A model generated the notes under the pieces. It was not told where the DNA came from. It ran no database searches and was given only the letters and a program-made list of their open reading frames with translations. DNA of 5,169 nt, taken from the NCBI GenBank assembly GCA_903847005.1, contig CAINCM010000090.1, forward strand, positions 1-5,169, written 5' to 3'. A program made the translations under genes and the position numbers. Origin of the DNA: an uncultured Chloroflexota bacterium (GTDB taxonomy: Bacteria; Chloroflexota; Limnocylindria; Limnocylindrales; Limnocylindraceae). Below are positions 1 to 5,169 of the stretch, piece after piece. The number at the start of each line of letters is the position of its first letter. Position 1 is the stretch's first letter.

Positions 1-193
1 CCTGCTCGGCGGCGGCACGGCGCTCGCGGTGAGCATCGGCCTGACGAGCCTCGCCCTCTTTGCGGTGGGCGCCTCGGTCAGCCTTCTCACCGGGCGATCG
101 GCACTCTTCTCCGGTGCGCGCCAACTTCTCATCGGGGCGGCCGCGGCGGCGATCACCTATCTCATCGGCAGCCTCATCGGCGTGAACGTCTAA
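1..193 (+). CDS. VIT1/CCC1-family iron/manganese transporter, C-terminal fragment
   Basis: The open frame starts before the window and reads from base 2 to a TAA stop at 191-193, giving 63 residues. They are strongly hydrophobic: a Gly/Ala/Leu membrane segment containing LALFAVGASVSLLTGRSA, a short polar turn with GARQLLIG, then a second membrane segment ending in TYLIGSLIGV. This order (small-residue helix, Gly-Arg-Ser turn, Arg-Gln, Ala-rich helix with Thr-Tyr-x-x-Gly, very short tail) fits the last two helices of the VIT1/CCC1 family, which moves Fe2+ or Mn2+ across membranes. The metal-binding part and any N-terminal rubrerythrin domain would lie upstream and cannot be seen. The stop is only 3 bp before lgt, so the two are probably co-transcribed. 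Another small multi-helix membrane protein with a similar C-terminus remains possible. Confidence 0.7.
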   Translation, partial: LLGGGTALAVSIGLTSLALFAVGASVSLLTGRSALFSGARQLLIGAAAAAITYLIGSLIGVNV

Positions 194-196
194 CCG

Positions 197-1054
197 ATGC
201 CACTGCCGCCAGATCCGGTCCTGTTCGCGATCGGACCGTTGGAGATTCGGTGGTACGGCTTGCTGTACGCCATCGGGCTCGTGGTGGTCTATCGATTTAT
301 GATGCGCGAAGCGAGGCGGCGCAAGCTGAACGCCGAGCTGATTGCAAATGGCCTGATCATCATCTCGATCGCCGCACTGCTCGGCGGTCGCCTGTACCAC
401 GTGATCGATGCGTGGGATCGCTATGCCGCGAACCCGATCGGCGCACTCATTCCGCCGTACGAAGGGCTCGGCGCGCCAGGCGGAATCATCACGGGTGCGA
501 TCGCATTGGCCCTGCTGCTGCGACGCTGGAAACAGACACCGTGGGGCTGGGTCGACGTGGCGGGACCCGCCATCTTGGTGATGCAGGCGATCGCACGGTG
601 GGGGAACTGGTTCAACCAGGAGCTCTATGGGCTCCCGACTGATCTCCCGTGGGGCCTCGCGATCGAGTGCGCGTACCGAACGGTCGATACGAGCTGCAGC
701 GCGATCGGAGAGAGCGCTCGATTCCATCCACTCTTCCTCTACGAGTCCCTTTCGGGGCTTGCAGGCGCACTGATCCTGCCGGCCCTCGGGGAGCGGCTGA
801 AGGGCCGTGTCGTGCCGGGGCTGATCGGACTATCCGCACTCGCCTGGTACTCCGTCACCCGACTCCTCTTGGAGGGGCTGCGGCTGGAGAACTGGCGGCT
901 CGGCGAGATCCCGACCGCATACGTGGTGATGGGCGGAGTCTTTGCTGCGACGCTGCTGACCGCAGCGCTTCGCGTTCGTTCCGCAACTCCTCGAAGAGGG
1001 ACGGAGAAGGCGCGTGCAAGGCGTCCACAGGCGAAGCGGCGGGCGCGGCGCTAG
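197..1054 (+). CDS. lgt: Prolipoprotein diacylglyceryl transferase
   Basis: Lgt moves the diacylglyceryl group of phosphatidylglycerol onto the lipobox cysteine of prolipoproteins at the outer face of the inner membrane, the first step of lipoprotein maturation. The 285-residue product has about seven hydrophobic segments. Family motifs are present: [10 protein letters not shown] (13-22), GGRLYHV (63-69), the signature [12 protein letters not shown] (134-145) and HPLFLYES (177-184). Counterparts of E. coli residues known to matter are kept, by motif alignment: Tyr20 (Y26), Arg134 (R143), Asn137 (N146), Glu142 (E151), Gly145 (G154), Tyr218 (Y235), Arg222 (R239) and Glu226 (E243). The exception is His103 of the HGG motif, which is Pro94 here. 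Two cysteines (158, 167) lie in the predicted external loop after the signature. The last 25 residues hold 12 Arg/Lys and one Glu, a basic cytoplasmic tail. The ATG lies 3 bp after the previous stop with no evident Shine-Dalgarno, suggesting translational coupling. Confidence 0.96.
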   Translation: MPLPPDPVLFAIGPLEIRWYGLLYAIGLVVVYRFMMREARRRKLNAELIANGLIIISIAALLGGRLYHVIDAWDRYAANPIGALIPPYEGLGAPGGIITGAIALALLLRRWKQTPWGWVDVAGPAILVMQAIARWGNWFNQELYGLPTDLPWGLAIECAYRTVDTSCSAIGESARFHPLFLYESLSGLAGALILPALGERLKGRVVPGLIGLSALAWYSVTRLLLEGLRLENWRLGEIPTAYVVMGGVFAATLLTAALRVRSATPRRGTEKARARRPQAKRRARR

Positions 1055-1076
1055 GATTCGGGGGAGCAGGAGAAGC

Positions 1077-1083
1077 GGAGGGG
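1077..1083 (+). promoter_or_regulatory. Ribosome-binding site of mdh
   Basis: GGAGGGG lies just before the ATG at 1086. It sets the start there rather than at the in-frame ATG at 1014, which lies inside lgt and would add 24 Arg/Gly-rich residues unlike any dehydrogenase N-terminus. Confidence 0.8.
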
Positions 1084-1085
1084 AC

Positions 1086-2018
1086 ATGGCAGGAATTCAA
1101 CGACGCAAGGTGACCGTCATCGGCGCAGGGAATGTTGGCGCCACCACCGCACAGCGCATCGCCGAATCCGGCCTCGCCGACGTGATCCTCGTCGACATCG
1201 TCGAGGGGCTCCCGCAGGGGAAGGGGCTCGACCTCGCAGAGGCGGCCCCCGTGATCGGGCACGACGCCCGAATCGTCGGGACGAACAGCTACGACGACAC
1301 GAAGGGTTCCGACATCATCGTGGTGACGAGCGGCATCGCCCGCAAGCCGGGGATGAGCCGCGACGACTTGATCAGCACAAATGCCGGGATCGTGCGCGGC
1401 GTGGTGACGGAGGCGACCAAGCGCTCGCCCGACGCGATCCTGGTGATCGTGACGAACCCTCTCGATGCGATGTGCCACGTTGCGCTGAAGGCCTCGGGCT
1501 TCCCGAAGAAGCGTGTGATCGGCATGGCGGGCACCCTCGACTCGGCGCGCTTCCGCCACTTCATTGCCACGGAGACGGGGGTCAGCGTGGAGGATGTTCG
1601 CGCCTTCGTCCTCGGCGGTCACGGCGACACGATGGTCCCGCTCCCGCGCTACTCCTCGGTAGGCGGGATTCCGCTTCCGGAGATGCTGAGCGCAGAACGG
1701 GTCGAGGCGATCGTGAAGCGCACGCGCAGCGGTGGTGCCGAGATCGTGGAGTTGCTGAAGACGGGGAGCGCATTCTACGCTCCGGCCGCCGCCACGTTCG
1801 AGGTGGTGGAGAGCATCCTGCTCGATCGTCGCCGCCTGATTCCGTGCGCCGCCTACCTCGAGGGCGAGTACGGCGTGCAGGGTCTCTACGTCGGGGTGCC
1901 GGTGGTCGTCGGCGCGAGCGGCATCGAGAGGATCGTCGAGATCACATTGACCCCGGAGGAGAGCGCCGCGTTCAAGAAGTCGGCCGATGCGGTGCAGGAA
2001 CTCGTCGCGCTGCTCTAG
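1086..2018 (+). CDS. mdh: NAD-dependent malate dehydrogenase, LDH-like type
   Basis: The enzyme interconverts malate and oxaloacetate with NAD in the cytoplasm (citric acid cycle and related routes). The product has 310 residues, usual for this family. The Rossmann motif GAGNVG is at 13-18, and Asp37 at the end of the second strand points to NAD rather than NADP. The mobile-loop segment [11 protein letters not shown] (82-92) has Arg86 where lactate dehydrogenases have Gln, which selects the dicarboxylate substrate. Arg92 and Arg155 are the other expected substrate-binding arginines. VTNPLDAM (122-129) and [11 protein letters not shown] (147-157) are typical of LDH-like malate dehydrogenases. 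Asp152 and His179 (in GGHGDTMVP, 177-185) form the catalytic pair. The start at 1086 is chosen for its strong ribosome-binding site and because the Rossmann strand begins at residue 8. It lies 31 bp after lgt on the same strand, so co-transcription is likely, and converges with mmsA at its 3' end. Confidence 0.96.
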   Translation: MAGIQRRKVTVIGAGNVGATTAQRIAESGLADVILVDIVEGLPQGKGLDLAEAAPVIGHDARIVGTNSYDDTKGSDIIVVTSGIARKPGMSRDDLISTNAGIVRGVVTEATKRSPDAILVIVTNPLDAMCHVALKASGFPKKRVIGMAGTLDSARFRHFIATETGVSVEDVRAFVLGGHGDTMVPLPRYSSVGGIPLPEMLSAERVEAIVKRTRSGGAEIVELLKTGSAFYAPAAATFEVVESILLDRRRLIPCAAYLEGEYGVQGLYVGVPVVVGASGIERIVEITLTPEESAAFKKSADAVQELVALL

Positions 2019-2063
2019 TTCCCATCGGGGATCGAGATCAGAGAGAACGATTACCAGCGAGTC
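2019..2063. other. Convergent gap between mdh and mmsA
   Basis: These 45 bp separate the two stop codons. They contain only a 4-bp hairpin (TCCC/GGGA, 2020-2031) with no T-tract on either strand, so I see no intrinsic terminator. The far end holds one copy of a 10-bp direct repeat that recurs inside the end of mmsA. Confidence 0.6.
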
Positions 2064-2078
2064 CTAGAACCAGCGAGT
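2053..2078. repeat. 10-bp direct repeat across the mmsA stop codon
   Basis: ACCAGCGAGT occurs at 2053-2062 and again at 2069-2078, a period of 16 bp, with the mmsA stop (complement of 2064-2066) between the copies. On the coding strand, the codons for the final Thr-Arg-Trp are echoed after the stop. It looks like a small local tandem duplication, or chance. Confidence 0.5.
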
Positions 2079-3542
2079 GGTGACCACCTTCTTCGTGGTG
2101 TAGAACTCAACGCCGTCGCGCCCGGTTGCGTGCAGGTCGCCGAAGAAGCTCTTCCTGCGACCGCTGAAGGGGAAGAAGGCCATCGGCGCAGCAACGCCAA
2201 CGTTGACGCCGAGCATCCCAGAGGTTGCCCGTCGCTTGAACTCGCGCGCCGCCTTCCCCGAGGAGGTGTAGATGGAGCCGGCGTTCCCGTACTCGTTGGT
2301 CTCCGCCATGAGGCGCAGCGCCTGGTCGAGATCCTTTGCGTAGAGCACGGAGAGGACGGGGCCGAAGACCTCTTCGCGCGCGAGCGGGGAGTTCTCTTCG
2401 ATGTTGAGCATCGTCGGGCCGACGAAGTAACCCTTGGCGGGTCCGGTTCCGCGCCCGTCGCGAATCATCGTTGCACCGGCGGCGACCCCTTCGTCTACGA
2501 GGCGATGGATGCGCTCGCGTGCCTCGCTGCGGATCACCGGGCCGAGCGAGATCCCTTCGTCGAGCCCAAAGCCCATCTTGATCGTCTCGGCGTGCTCCAC
2601 GAGCCTGGGCAGGAGTCGCTCGCGCGCCTCGCCAACCACGGTGAGCACAGATCCGGCGAGACAGCGCTGCCCCGCATTGCCAAACGCCGACTCCGCGATG
2701 TTCGGCACACTCTGGTCCAAGACCGCGTCGGGCATCGCGATGATGTGGTTCTTTGCGCCGCCGAGTGCCTGCACGCGCTTCCCGTTCTTGGCAGCGGTTT
2801 CGTACACGATGCGTGCCACGCGTTCTGAGCCGACAAAGCTCACTGCATCCACGCCAGGGTGACTGATCAGGCCGGTCACGGTCTCAACGGCGCCGTGCAC
2901 AAGGCTGACAACACCCGTTGGGATTCCCGCCTCCTCGCAGATCTCCACGATGCGCTGCGACGAGAGCGGCGTGCGCTCGGAGGGTTTCAGGATGAACGCG
3001 TTCCCGCAGGCGATCGCGAGTGGCAGCATCCACATCGGCACCATGAAGGGGAAGTTGAACGGGGTGATGCCAGCGACCACGCCCACAGGGAAGCGCACCA
3101 TCTCCGAATCGATGCCGCGCGAGACCTGGTCGAGGTTCTGGCCCATGAGCAGTGTCGGCGCGCCGCACGCGAAGTCGACCACCTCGATGCCACGGCGGAC
3201 CTCGCCGGCCGCATCGGAGTAGACCTTCCCGTTCTCGGTGGTGACCAGCCTGGTGAGGGCCTCACGGTTGTCCAGCAGCGCCTCACGAAGCTTGAAGATG
3301 TAGGTGGCCCGCTCCGGTGGGGGCATCTCGCCCCATTCGTGCGCGGCGGCGCGTGCGCCGGCGACCGCGGCGGCGACGTCGGCGGCGTTGGAGAGTGGCA
3401 CGTGCGCAAGGATCTGCTCGGTGGCCGGGTTCGGGACGACCAGCGTTTCACCGGACGATGACGCGACCCAGCGACCCGCGATGAAGTTCTTCAGCGTTTC
3501 GGGCGCCTTCTGCGCGGCGAGGTGCTCGACGTTCATGGGCAT
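2064..3542 (-). CDS. mmsA: CoA-acylating methylmalonate/malonate-semialdehyde dehydrogenase
   Basis: The product has 492 residues, an aldehyde dehydrogenase superfamily member of the MmsA/IolA family. This family converts methylmalonate semialdehyde to propionyl-CoA, and malonate semialdehyde to acetyl-CoA, with NAD+ and release of CO2/bicarbonate. Visible motifs are PFNFP (161-165, Asn163 for the oxyanion hole), LKPSER (185-190), FVGSERVA (236-243), the nucleophile Cys294 in NAGQRC (289-294), EEVFGPV (390-396) and FFGDLHATGRDG (466-477). At 259-265 the sequence is ALGGAKN where hydrolytic family members have ELGGK with a general-base Glu. Lack of that Glu is the mark of the CoA-dependent branch. 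Arg293 and Arg116 match, by a constant offset of 8, the B. subtilis IolA arginines 301 and 124 tied to decarboxylation. ATG codons 1 and 3 are both possible starts; neither has a good Shine-Dalgarno. The gene is divergent from the aminotransferase and convergent with mdh. Confidence 0.94.
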   Translation of the reverse strand: MPMNVEHLAAQKAPETLKNFIAGRWVASSSGETLVVPNPATEQILAHVPLSNAADVAAAVAGARAAAHEWGEMPPPERATYIFKLREALLDNREALTRLVTTENGKVYSDAAGEVRRGIEVVDFACGAPTLLMGQNLDQVSRGIDSEMVRFPVGVVAGITPFNFPFMVPMWMLPLAIACGNAFILKPSERTPLSSQRIVEICEEAGIPTGVVSLVHGAVETVTGLISHPGVDAVSFVGSERVARIVYETAAKNGKRVQALGGAKNHIIAMPDAVLDQSVPNIAESAFGNAGQRCLAGSVLTVVGEARERLLPRLVEHAETIKMGFGLDEGISLGPVIRSEARERIHRLVDEGVAAGATMIRDGRGTGPAKGYFVGPTMLNIEENSPLAREEVFGPVLSVLYAKDLDQALRLMAETNEYGNAGSIYTSSGKAAREFKRRATSGMLGVNVGVAAPMAFFPFSGRRKSFFGDLHATGRDGVEFYTTKKVVTTRWF

Positions 3543-3550
3543 GTCGGCAT

Positions 3551-3570
3551 TCTGCCGCAGGGGTGGCAGA
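3551..3570. repeat. Inverted repeat next to the mmsA start
   Basis: TCTGCC (3551-3556) and GGCAGA (3565-3570) are perfect 6-bp arms around an 8-bp spacer. The element ends 9 bp upstream of the mmsA ATG at 3542. It could be an operator, or a small hairpin in the mmsA leader. The right arm also begins a second small inverted repeat, GGCA-GACG-TGCC (3565-3576). Confidence 0.5.
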
Positions 3571-3581
3571 CGTGCCGCAGG
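3553..3581. repeat. 9-bp direct repeat TGCCGCAGG
   Basis: TGCCGCAGG occurs at 3553-3561 and 3573-3581, exactly 20 bp apart, or close to two helical turns, so both copies would face the same side of the DNA. This would suit tandem binding of a regulator, but no such protein is identified. Confidence 0.45.
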
Positions 3582-3590
3582 ACGCGGAAG

Positions 3591-3609
3591 TGTCGCGCGC
3601 TGTGCGACA
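3591..3609. repeat. 19-bp inverted repeat, possible operator
   Basis: TGTCGC (3591-3596) and GCGACA (3604-3609) are perfect 6-bp arms around a 7-bp spacer. Size and symmetry fit a dimeric helix-turn-helix repressor site. It sits where the -35 region of the rightward candidate promoter would fall, and near the middle of the divergent gap, where it could act on both genes. Confidence 0.5.
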
Positions 3610-3617
3610 GCGGCGGC

Positions 3618-3623
3618 TATTCT
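3618..3623 (+). promoter_or_regulatory. Weak -10-like hexamer for the aminotransferase gene
   Basis: TATTCT is the most AT-rich hexamer of the gap and matches four of six bases of TATAAT. No good TTGACA-like partner lies 16-19 bp upstream, where the 19-bp inverted repeat sits instead. It lies about 40 bp before the start codon. Confidence 0.3.
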
Positions 3624-3632
3624 GTGCCTACG

Positions 3633-3646
3633 CGGTCGCTAGACCG
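3633..3646 (+). repeat. Small hairpin in the aminotransferase leader
   Basis: CGGTC (3633-3637) and GACCG (3642-3646) form a perfect 5-bp stem with a GCTA loop. It ends 8 bp before the ribosome-binding site. It may be an operator half, a leader hairpin or chance. Confidence 0.4.
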
Positions 3647-3654
3647 AGGCAGCG

Positions 3655-3661
3655 AAGGGGG
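3655..3661 (+). promoter_or_regulatory. Ribosome-binding site of the aminotransferase gene
   Basis: AAGGGGG lies 4 bp before the ATG at 3666. It fixes that start over an in-frame ATG at 3522. The longer form would overlap the 5' end of mmsA and add 48 residues with no family resemblance. Confidence 0.7.
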
Positions 3662-3665
3662 TCCC

Positions 3666-5006
3666 ATGGCGGCAGTGAACGTTCGCACCGGGATGAGCGG
3701 CGCGGAGATCGTGGCCCTCTCCAAGCGCCACACCATGACCGAGTGGTCGCCACAGGCGGCGGCCAACCCCATCCCGATCGAACACGCAAAGGGCTCCTGG
3801 TTCTGGACACCAGAGGGCGAGAAGTTCCTCGATTTCAACAGTCAGCTGATGTGCACCAATATCGGCCACGGCGATGAGCGGGTGCTGAAGGCGATCACCG
3901 ATCAGGCGGCGAAACTCGCGTACGCAAACCCGTTCATGGCAACGGAGCCGCGCGCACGACTCGGCCAGAAGCTGGCCGAGATCTGTCCCGGCGACATCGA
4001 TGCCTTCTTCTTCACGAACGGCGGCGCCGAGGCGGTAGAGAACGCCTTCCGAATTGCGCGGCTGTTCACCGGACGCCACAAGATCGCCGCGCGCTACCGC
4101 TCGTATCACGGCGGAACGTCTGGCGCCCTCACCGCAACCGGCGACCCTCGCCGCTGGTTCACGGAACCGGGCATGCCGGGTGTCTTCCGAATCCCGGACT
4201 TCCACGAGTTCGGCGCGGACGCGCCGCGTCCTGCCGCTGAGGTGCTCGCCGAGACAGAGAAGGTCCTGAAGTTCGAAGGGCCGCACACCGTAGCGGCGAT
4301 CATCGTCGAGAGCGTTGTCGGCACCAACGGCATCCTGATCCCGCCAGATGGATACATGCAGGGGCTGCGCGAGATCTGCGATCGTTACGGCATCCTCCTC
4401 ATCGCCGACGAGGTGATGGGCGGTTTCGGTCGCACCGGAAAGTGGTTCGCTGTCGATCACTGGGGCGTTGTGCCAGACATGATCACCATGGCGAAGGGGC
4501 TGACGAGCGCGTACGTGCAGCTCGGTGCACTCGGGATGCGTCGGCACATTGCGGATCACTTTGCCGAGAAGGTGTTCGGCGCAGGGCTCACGTACAACAG
4601 CCACCCGCTCGCCTGCGCCACAGCGCTGGCAACGATCGCCGTCTACGAAGAGGATGGTCTGATCGAGCGCGCGGCACGGAGCGGAGAGACGCTGCGCGCC
4701 CACCACCAGCGGATGAAGGAGAAGCACCCCTGCGTCGGTCCGGTTCGGAACATCGGACTCTTCGGCATCATGGAGCTCGTTCGGGATCCGAAGAGCGGCA
4801 CCCCGATCGCAGGGTTCAACGAGACGGTGCCGGAGATGGTGGCGCTCGGAAAGTTCTTCCGTGCCAACGGGCTCTACACGATCGTGCGCTGGAACGGCTT
4901 CTTCACCAACCCGCCGCTCAACATCAGCAACGAGGAGTTGGACTTCGCCTTTGACGTGATCGATCGCGGACTTTCGGAGGTCGACGCCGCGCTCGGACTC
5001 GCCTGA
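3666..5006 (+). CDS. Class III PLP-dependent (omega-amino acid) aminotransferase
   Basis: The product has 446 residues, normal for class III transaminases, which move an amino group from a terminal amine or omega-amino acid to pyruvate or 2-oxoglutarate. The PLP lysine is Lys277 in MITMAKGLTSAY (272-283). Asp248 in LLIADEVMGGFGRTG (244-258) pairs with the cofactor ring nitrogen. SYHGG (146-150) stacks on PLP, TNGGAEAVENA (117-127) binds its phosphate, and Thr309 in GLTYNSHP is the phosphate contact from the partner subunit. Arg408 (IVRWNG) near the C-terminus could bind the substrate carboxylate. The N-terminus (WSPQ at 27-30, then FLDFNSQLMCTNIGHG at 54-69) resembles transaminases annotated as taurine or beta-alanine aminotransferases; I cannot tell which substrate applies. 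Divergence from mmsA favours beta-alanine or 3-aminoisobutyrate, whose products MmsA consumes. The stop overlaps the next start by one base. Confidence 0.9.
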   Translation: MAAVNVRTGMSGAEIVALSKRHTMTEWSPQAAANPIPIEHAKGSWFWTPEGEKFLDFNSQLMCTNIGHGDERVLKAITDQAAKLAYANPFMATEPRARLGQKLAEICPGDIDAFFFTNGGAEAVENAFRIARLFTGRHKIAARYRSYHGGTSGALTATGDPRRWFTEPGMPGVFRIPDFHEFGADAPRPAAEVLAETEKVLKFEGPHTVAAIIVESVVGTNGILIPPDGYMQGLREICDRYGILLIADEVMGGFGRTGKWFAVDHWGVVPDMITMAKGLTSAYVQLGALGMRRHIADHFAEKVFGAGLTYNSHPLACATALATIAVYEEDGLIERAARSGETLRAHHQRMKEKHPCVGPVRNIGLFGIMELVRDPKSGTPIAGFNETVPEMVALGKFFRANGLYTIVRWNGFFTNPPLNISNEELDFAFDVIDRGLSEVDAALGLA

Positions 5007-5169
5007 TGTGCGCCGACCGCTCGGGAGGCACGCGGATCGGCGTAGAGCCCACGGCCCCAGTCCTCGTGCAGGTCGTTCGGGGCGACATCGTCGAGGCGCA
5101 GCATCGCGGTGACGTGGTGATCGTGGGGAGCGGCGGCGCTCTTCGCGCCTCGCTCGGTGCGGCCGACCG
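5006..5169 (+). CDS. L-asparaginase II family protein (PF06089 type), N-terminal fragment
   Basis: The frame opens at an ATG whose A is the last base of the preceding TGA (TGATG) and runs open off the window edge, giving 54 full codons. After about 17 variable residues comes APVLVQVVRGDIVEAQHRGD (17-36), then a short strand and a Gly-rich turn (VVIVGSGGALRASLG). This matches the usual opening of the bacterial asparaginase II family (V-x-V-x-RG-x-x-VE-x-x-H-x-G, then V-x-x-x-G-x-x-x-x-x-LG). The family includes enzymes annotated as hydrolysing asparagine to aspartate and ammonia; many members are untested. The catalytic region is outside the window. No later in-frame ATG or GTG precedes the conserved block, so this start is preferred. 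A GGGAGG at 5022-5027 has no start codon suitably placed after it. Translational coupling with the aminotransferase is likely. Confidence 0.75.
   Translation, partial: MCADRSGGTRIGVEPTAPVLVQVVRGDIVEAQHRGDVVIVGSGGALRASLGAAD

Larger units (their letters stand above)
3543..3665. promoter_or_regulatory. Divergent control region between mmsA and the aminotransferase gene
   Basis: These 123 bp must carry the promoters for two genes transcribed away from each other. They contain three inverted repeats (3551-3570, 3591-3609, 3633-3646), a 9-bp direct repeat and one weak -10-like hexamer for the rightward gene. No regulator gene is seen nearby in the window, so the binding protein is unknown. That this stretch is a promoter region follows from gene layout. 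The roles of its elements are inferred. Confidence 0.75.

Noticed and set aside
1014..1085. Upstream in-frame extension of mdh from an ATG at 1014
   Set aside because: It adds an Arg/Gly-rich stretch inside lgt, while the ATG at 1086 has GGAGGGG just upstream and gives the normal family length.
855..1622. 255-codon open frame on the minus strand across lgt and mdh
   Set aside because: It spans two real genes on the other strand, has no recognisable domain and has low-complexity ends. It is a GC-rich shadow.
2083..2099. ACCAC/GTGGT hairpin near the end of mmsA as a possible terminator
   Set aside because: The stem is only 5 bp, lies inside the coding sequence and has no T-tract on either strand.
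3522..3665. Upstream in-frame extension of the aminotransferase from an ATG at 3522
   Set aside because: It overlaps the mmsA start and the whole divergent control region, adds 48 residues unlike the family, and ignores the good ribosome-binding site before 3666.
3639..4727. 362-codon open frame on the minus strand opposite the aminotransferase gene
   Set aside because: It runs antisense to a well-supported gene. Its translation is rich in Arg, Val, Ala and Asp with no motif, as expected for the shadow of a GC-rich coding strand.
1..5169. Search for tRNA or rRNA genes, CRISPR arrays, insertion sequences, toxin-antitoxin or defence genes
   Set aside because: None seen: almost all the window is filled by six ordinary metabolic or housekeeping genes, and the only gaps (31, 45 and 123 bp) are too small or lack such features.

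Overview
The window is a GC-rich, densely coded piece of a bacterial chromosome, probably from the Chloroflexota or a nearby terrabacterial lineage. This placement rests on three features: a malate dehydrogenase of the LDH-like type, an Lgt with Pro-Gly-Gly where E. coli has His-Gly-Gly, and an asparaginase of the PF06089 type. It is an inference from protein character, not a database result. There are no mobile elements, CRISPR arrays, tRNA or rRNA genes, and no sign of recent transfer.

Layout. Positions 1-193 hold the last codons of a VIT1/CCC1-type membrane metal transporter (+ strand, truncated by the window edge). Three bases later comes lgt (197-1054, +), the lipoprotein diacylglyceryl transferase. 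After a 31-bp gap with a clear ribosome-binding site comes mdh (1086-2018, +), an NAD-dependent malate dehydrogenase. These three look like one left-hand transcription unit of unrelated housekeeping functions. It meets, head to head, mmsA (2064-3542, -), a CoA-acylating (methyl)malonate-semialdehyde dehydrogenase. The 45-bp convergent gap has no convincing terminator.

A 123-bp control region (3543-3665) separates mmsA from a divergent PLP-dependent class III aminotransferase gene (3666-5006, +). The stop codon of the aminotransferase overlaps the start of an L-asparaginase II-family gene (5006 to beyond the window edge, +). The control region carries three small inverted repeats, with centres 39.5 bp apart, and a 9-bp direct repeat.

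How the genes may work together. A class III (omega) aminotransferase can turn beta-alanine or 3-aminoisobutyrate into malonate or methylmalonate semialdehyde. MmsA oxidises these to acetyl-CoA or propionyl-CoA. The divergent pair is therefore a plausible beta-amino-acid (pyrimidine or valine) degradation locus, with a shared operator region and a coupled amidohydrolase. The substrate cannot be fixed from sequence alone. I do not see an evident new biological system here. The items most worth a second look are the intergenic control region, the aminotransferase-asparaginase coupling and the substituted His motif of Lgt.
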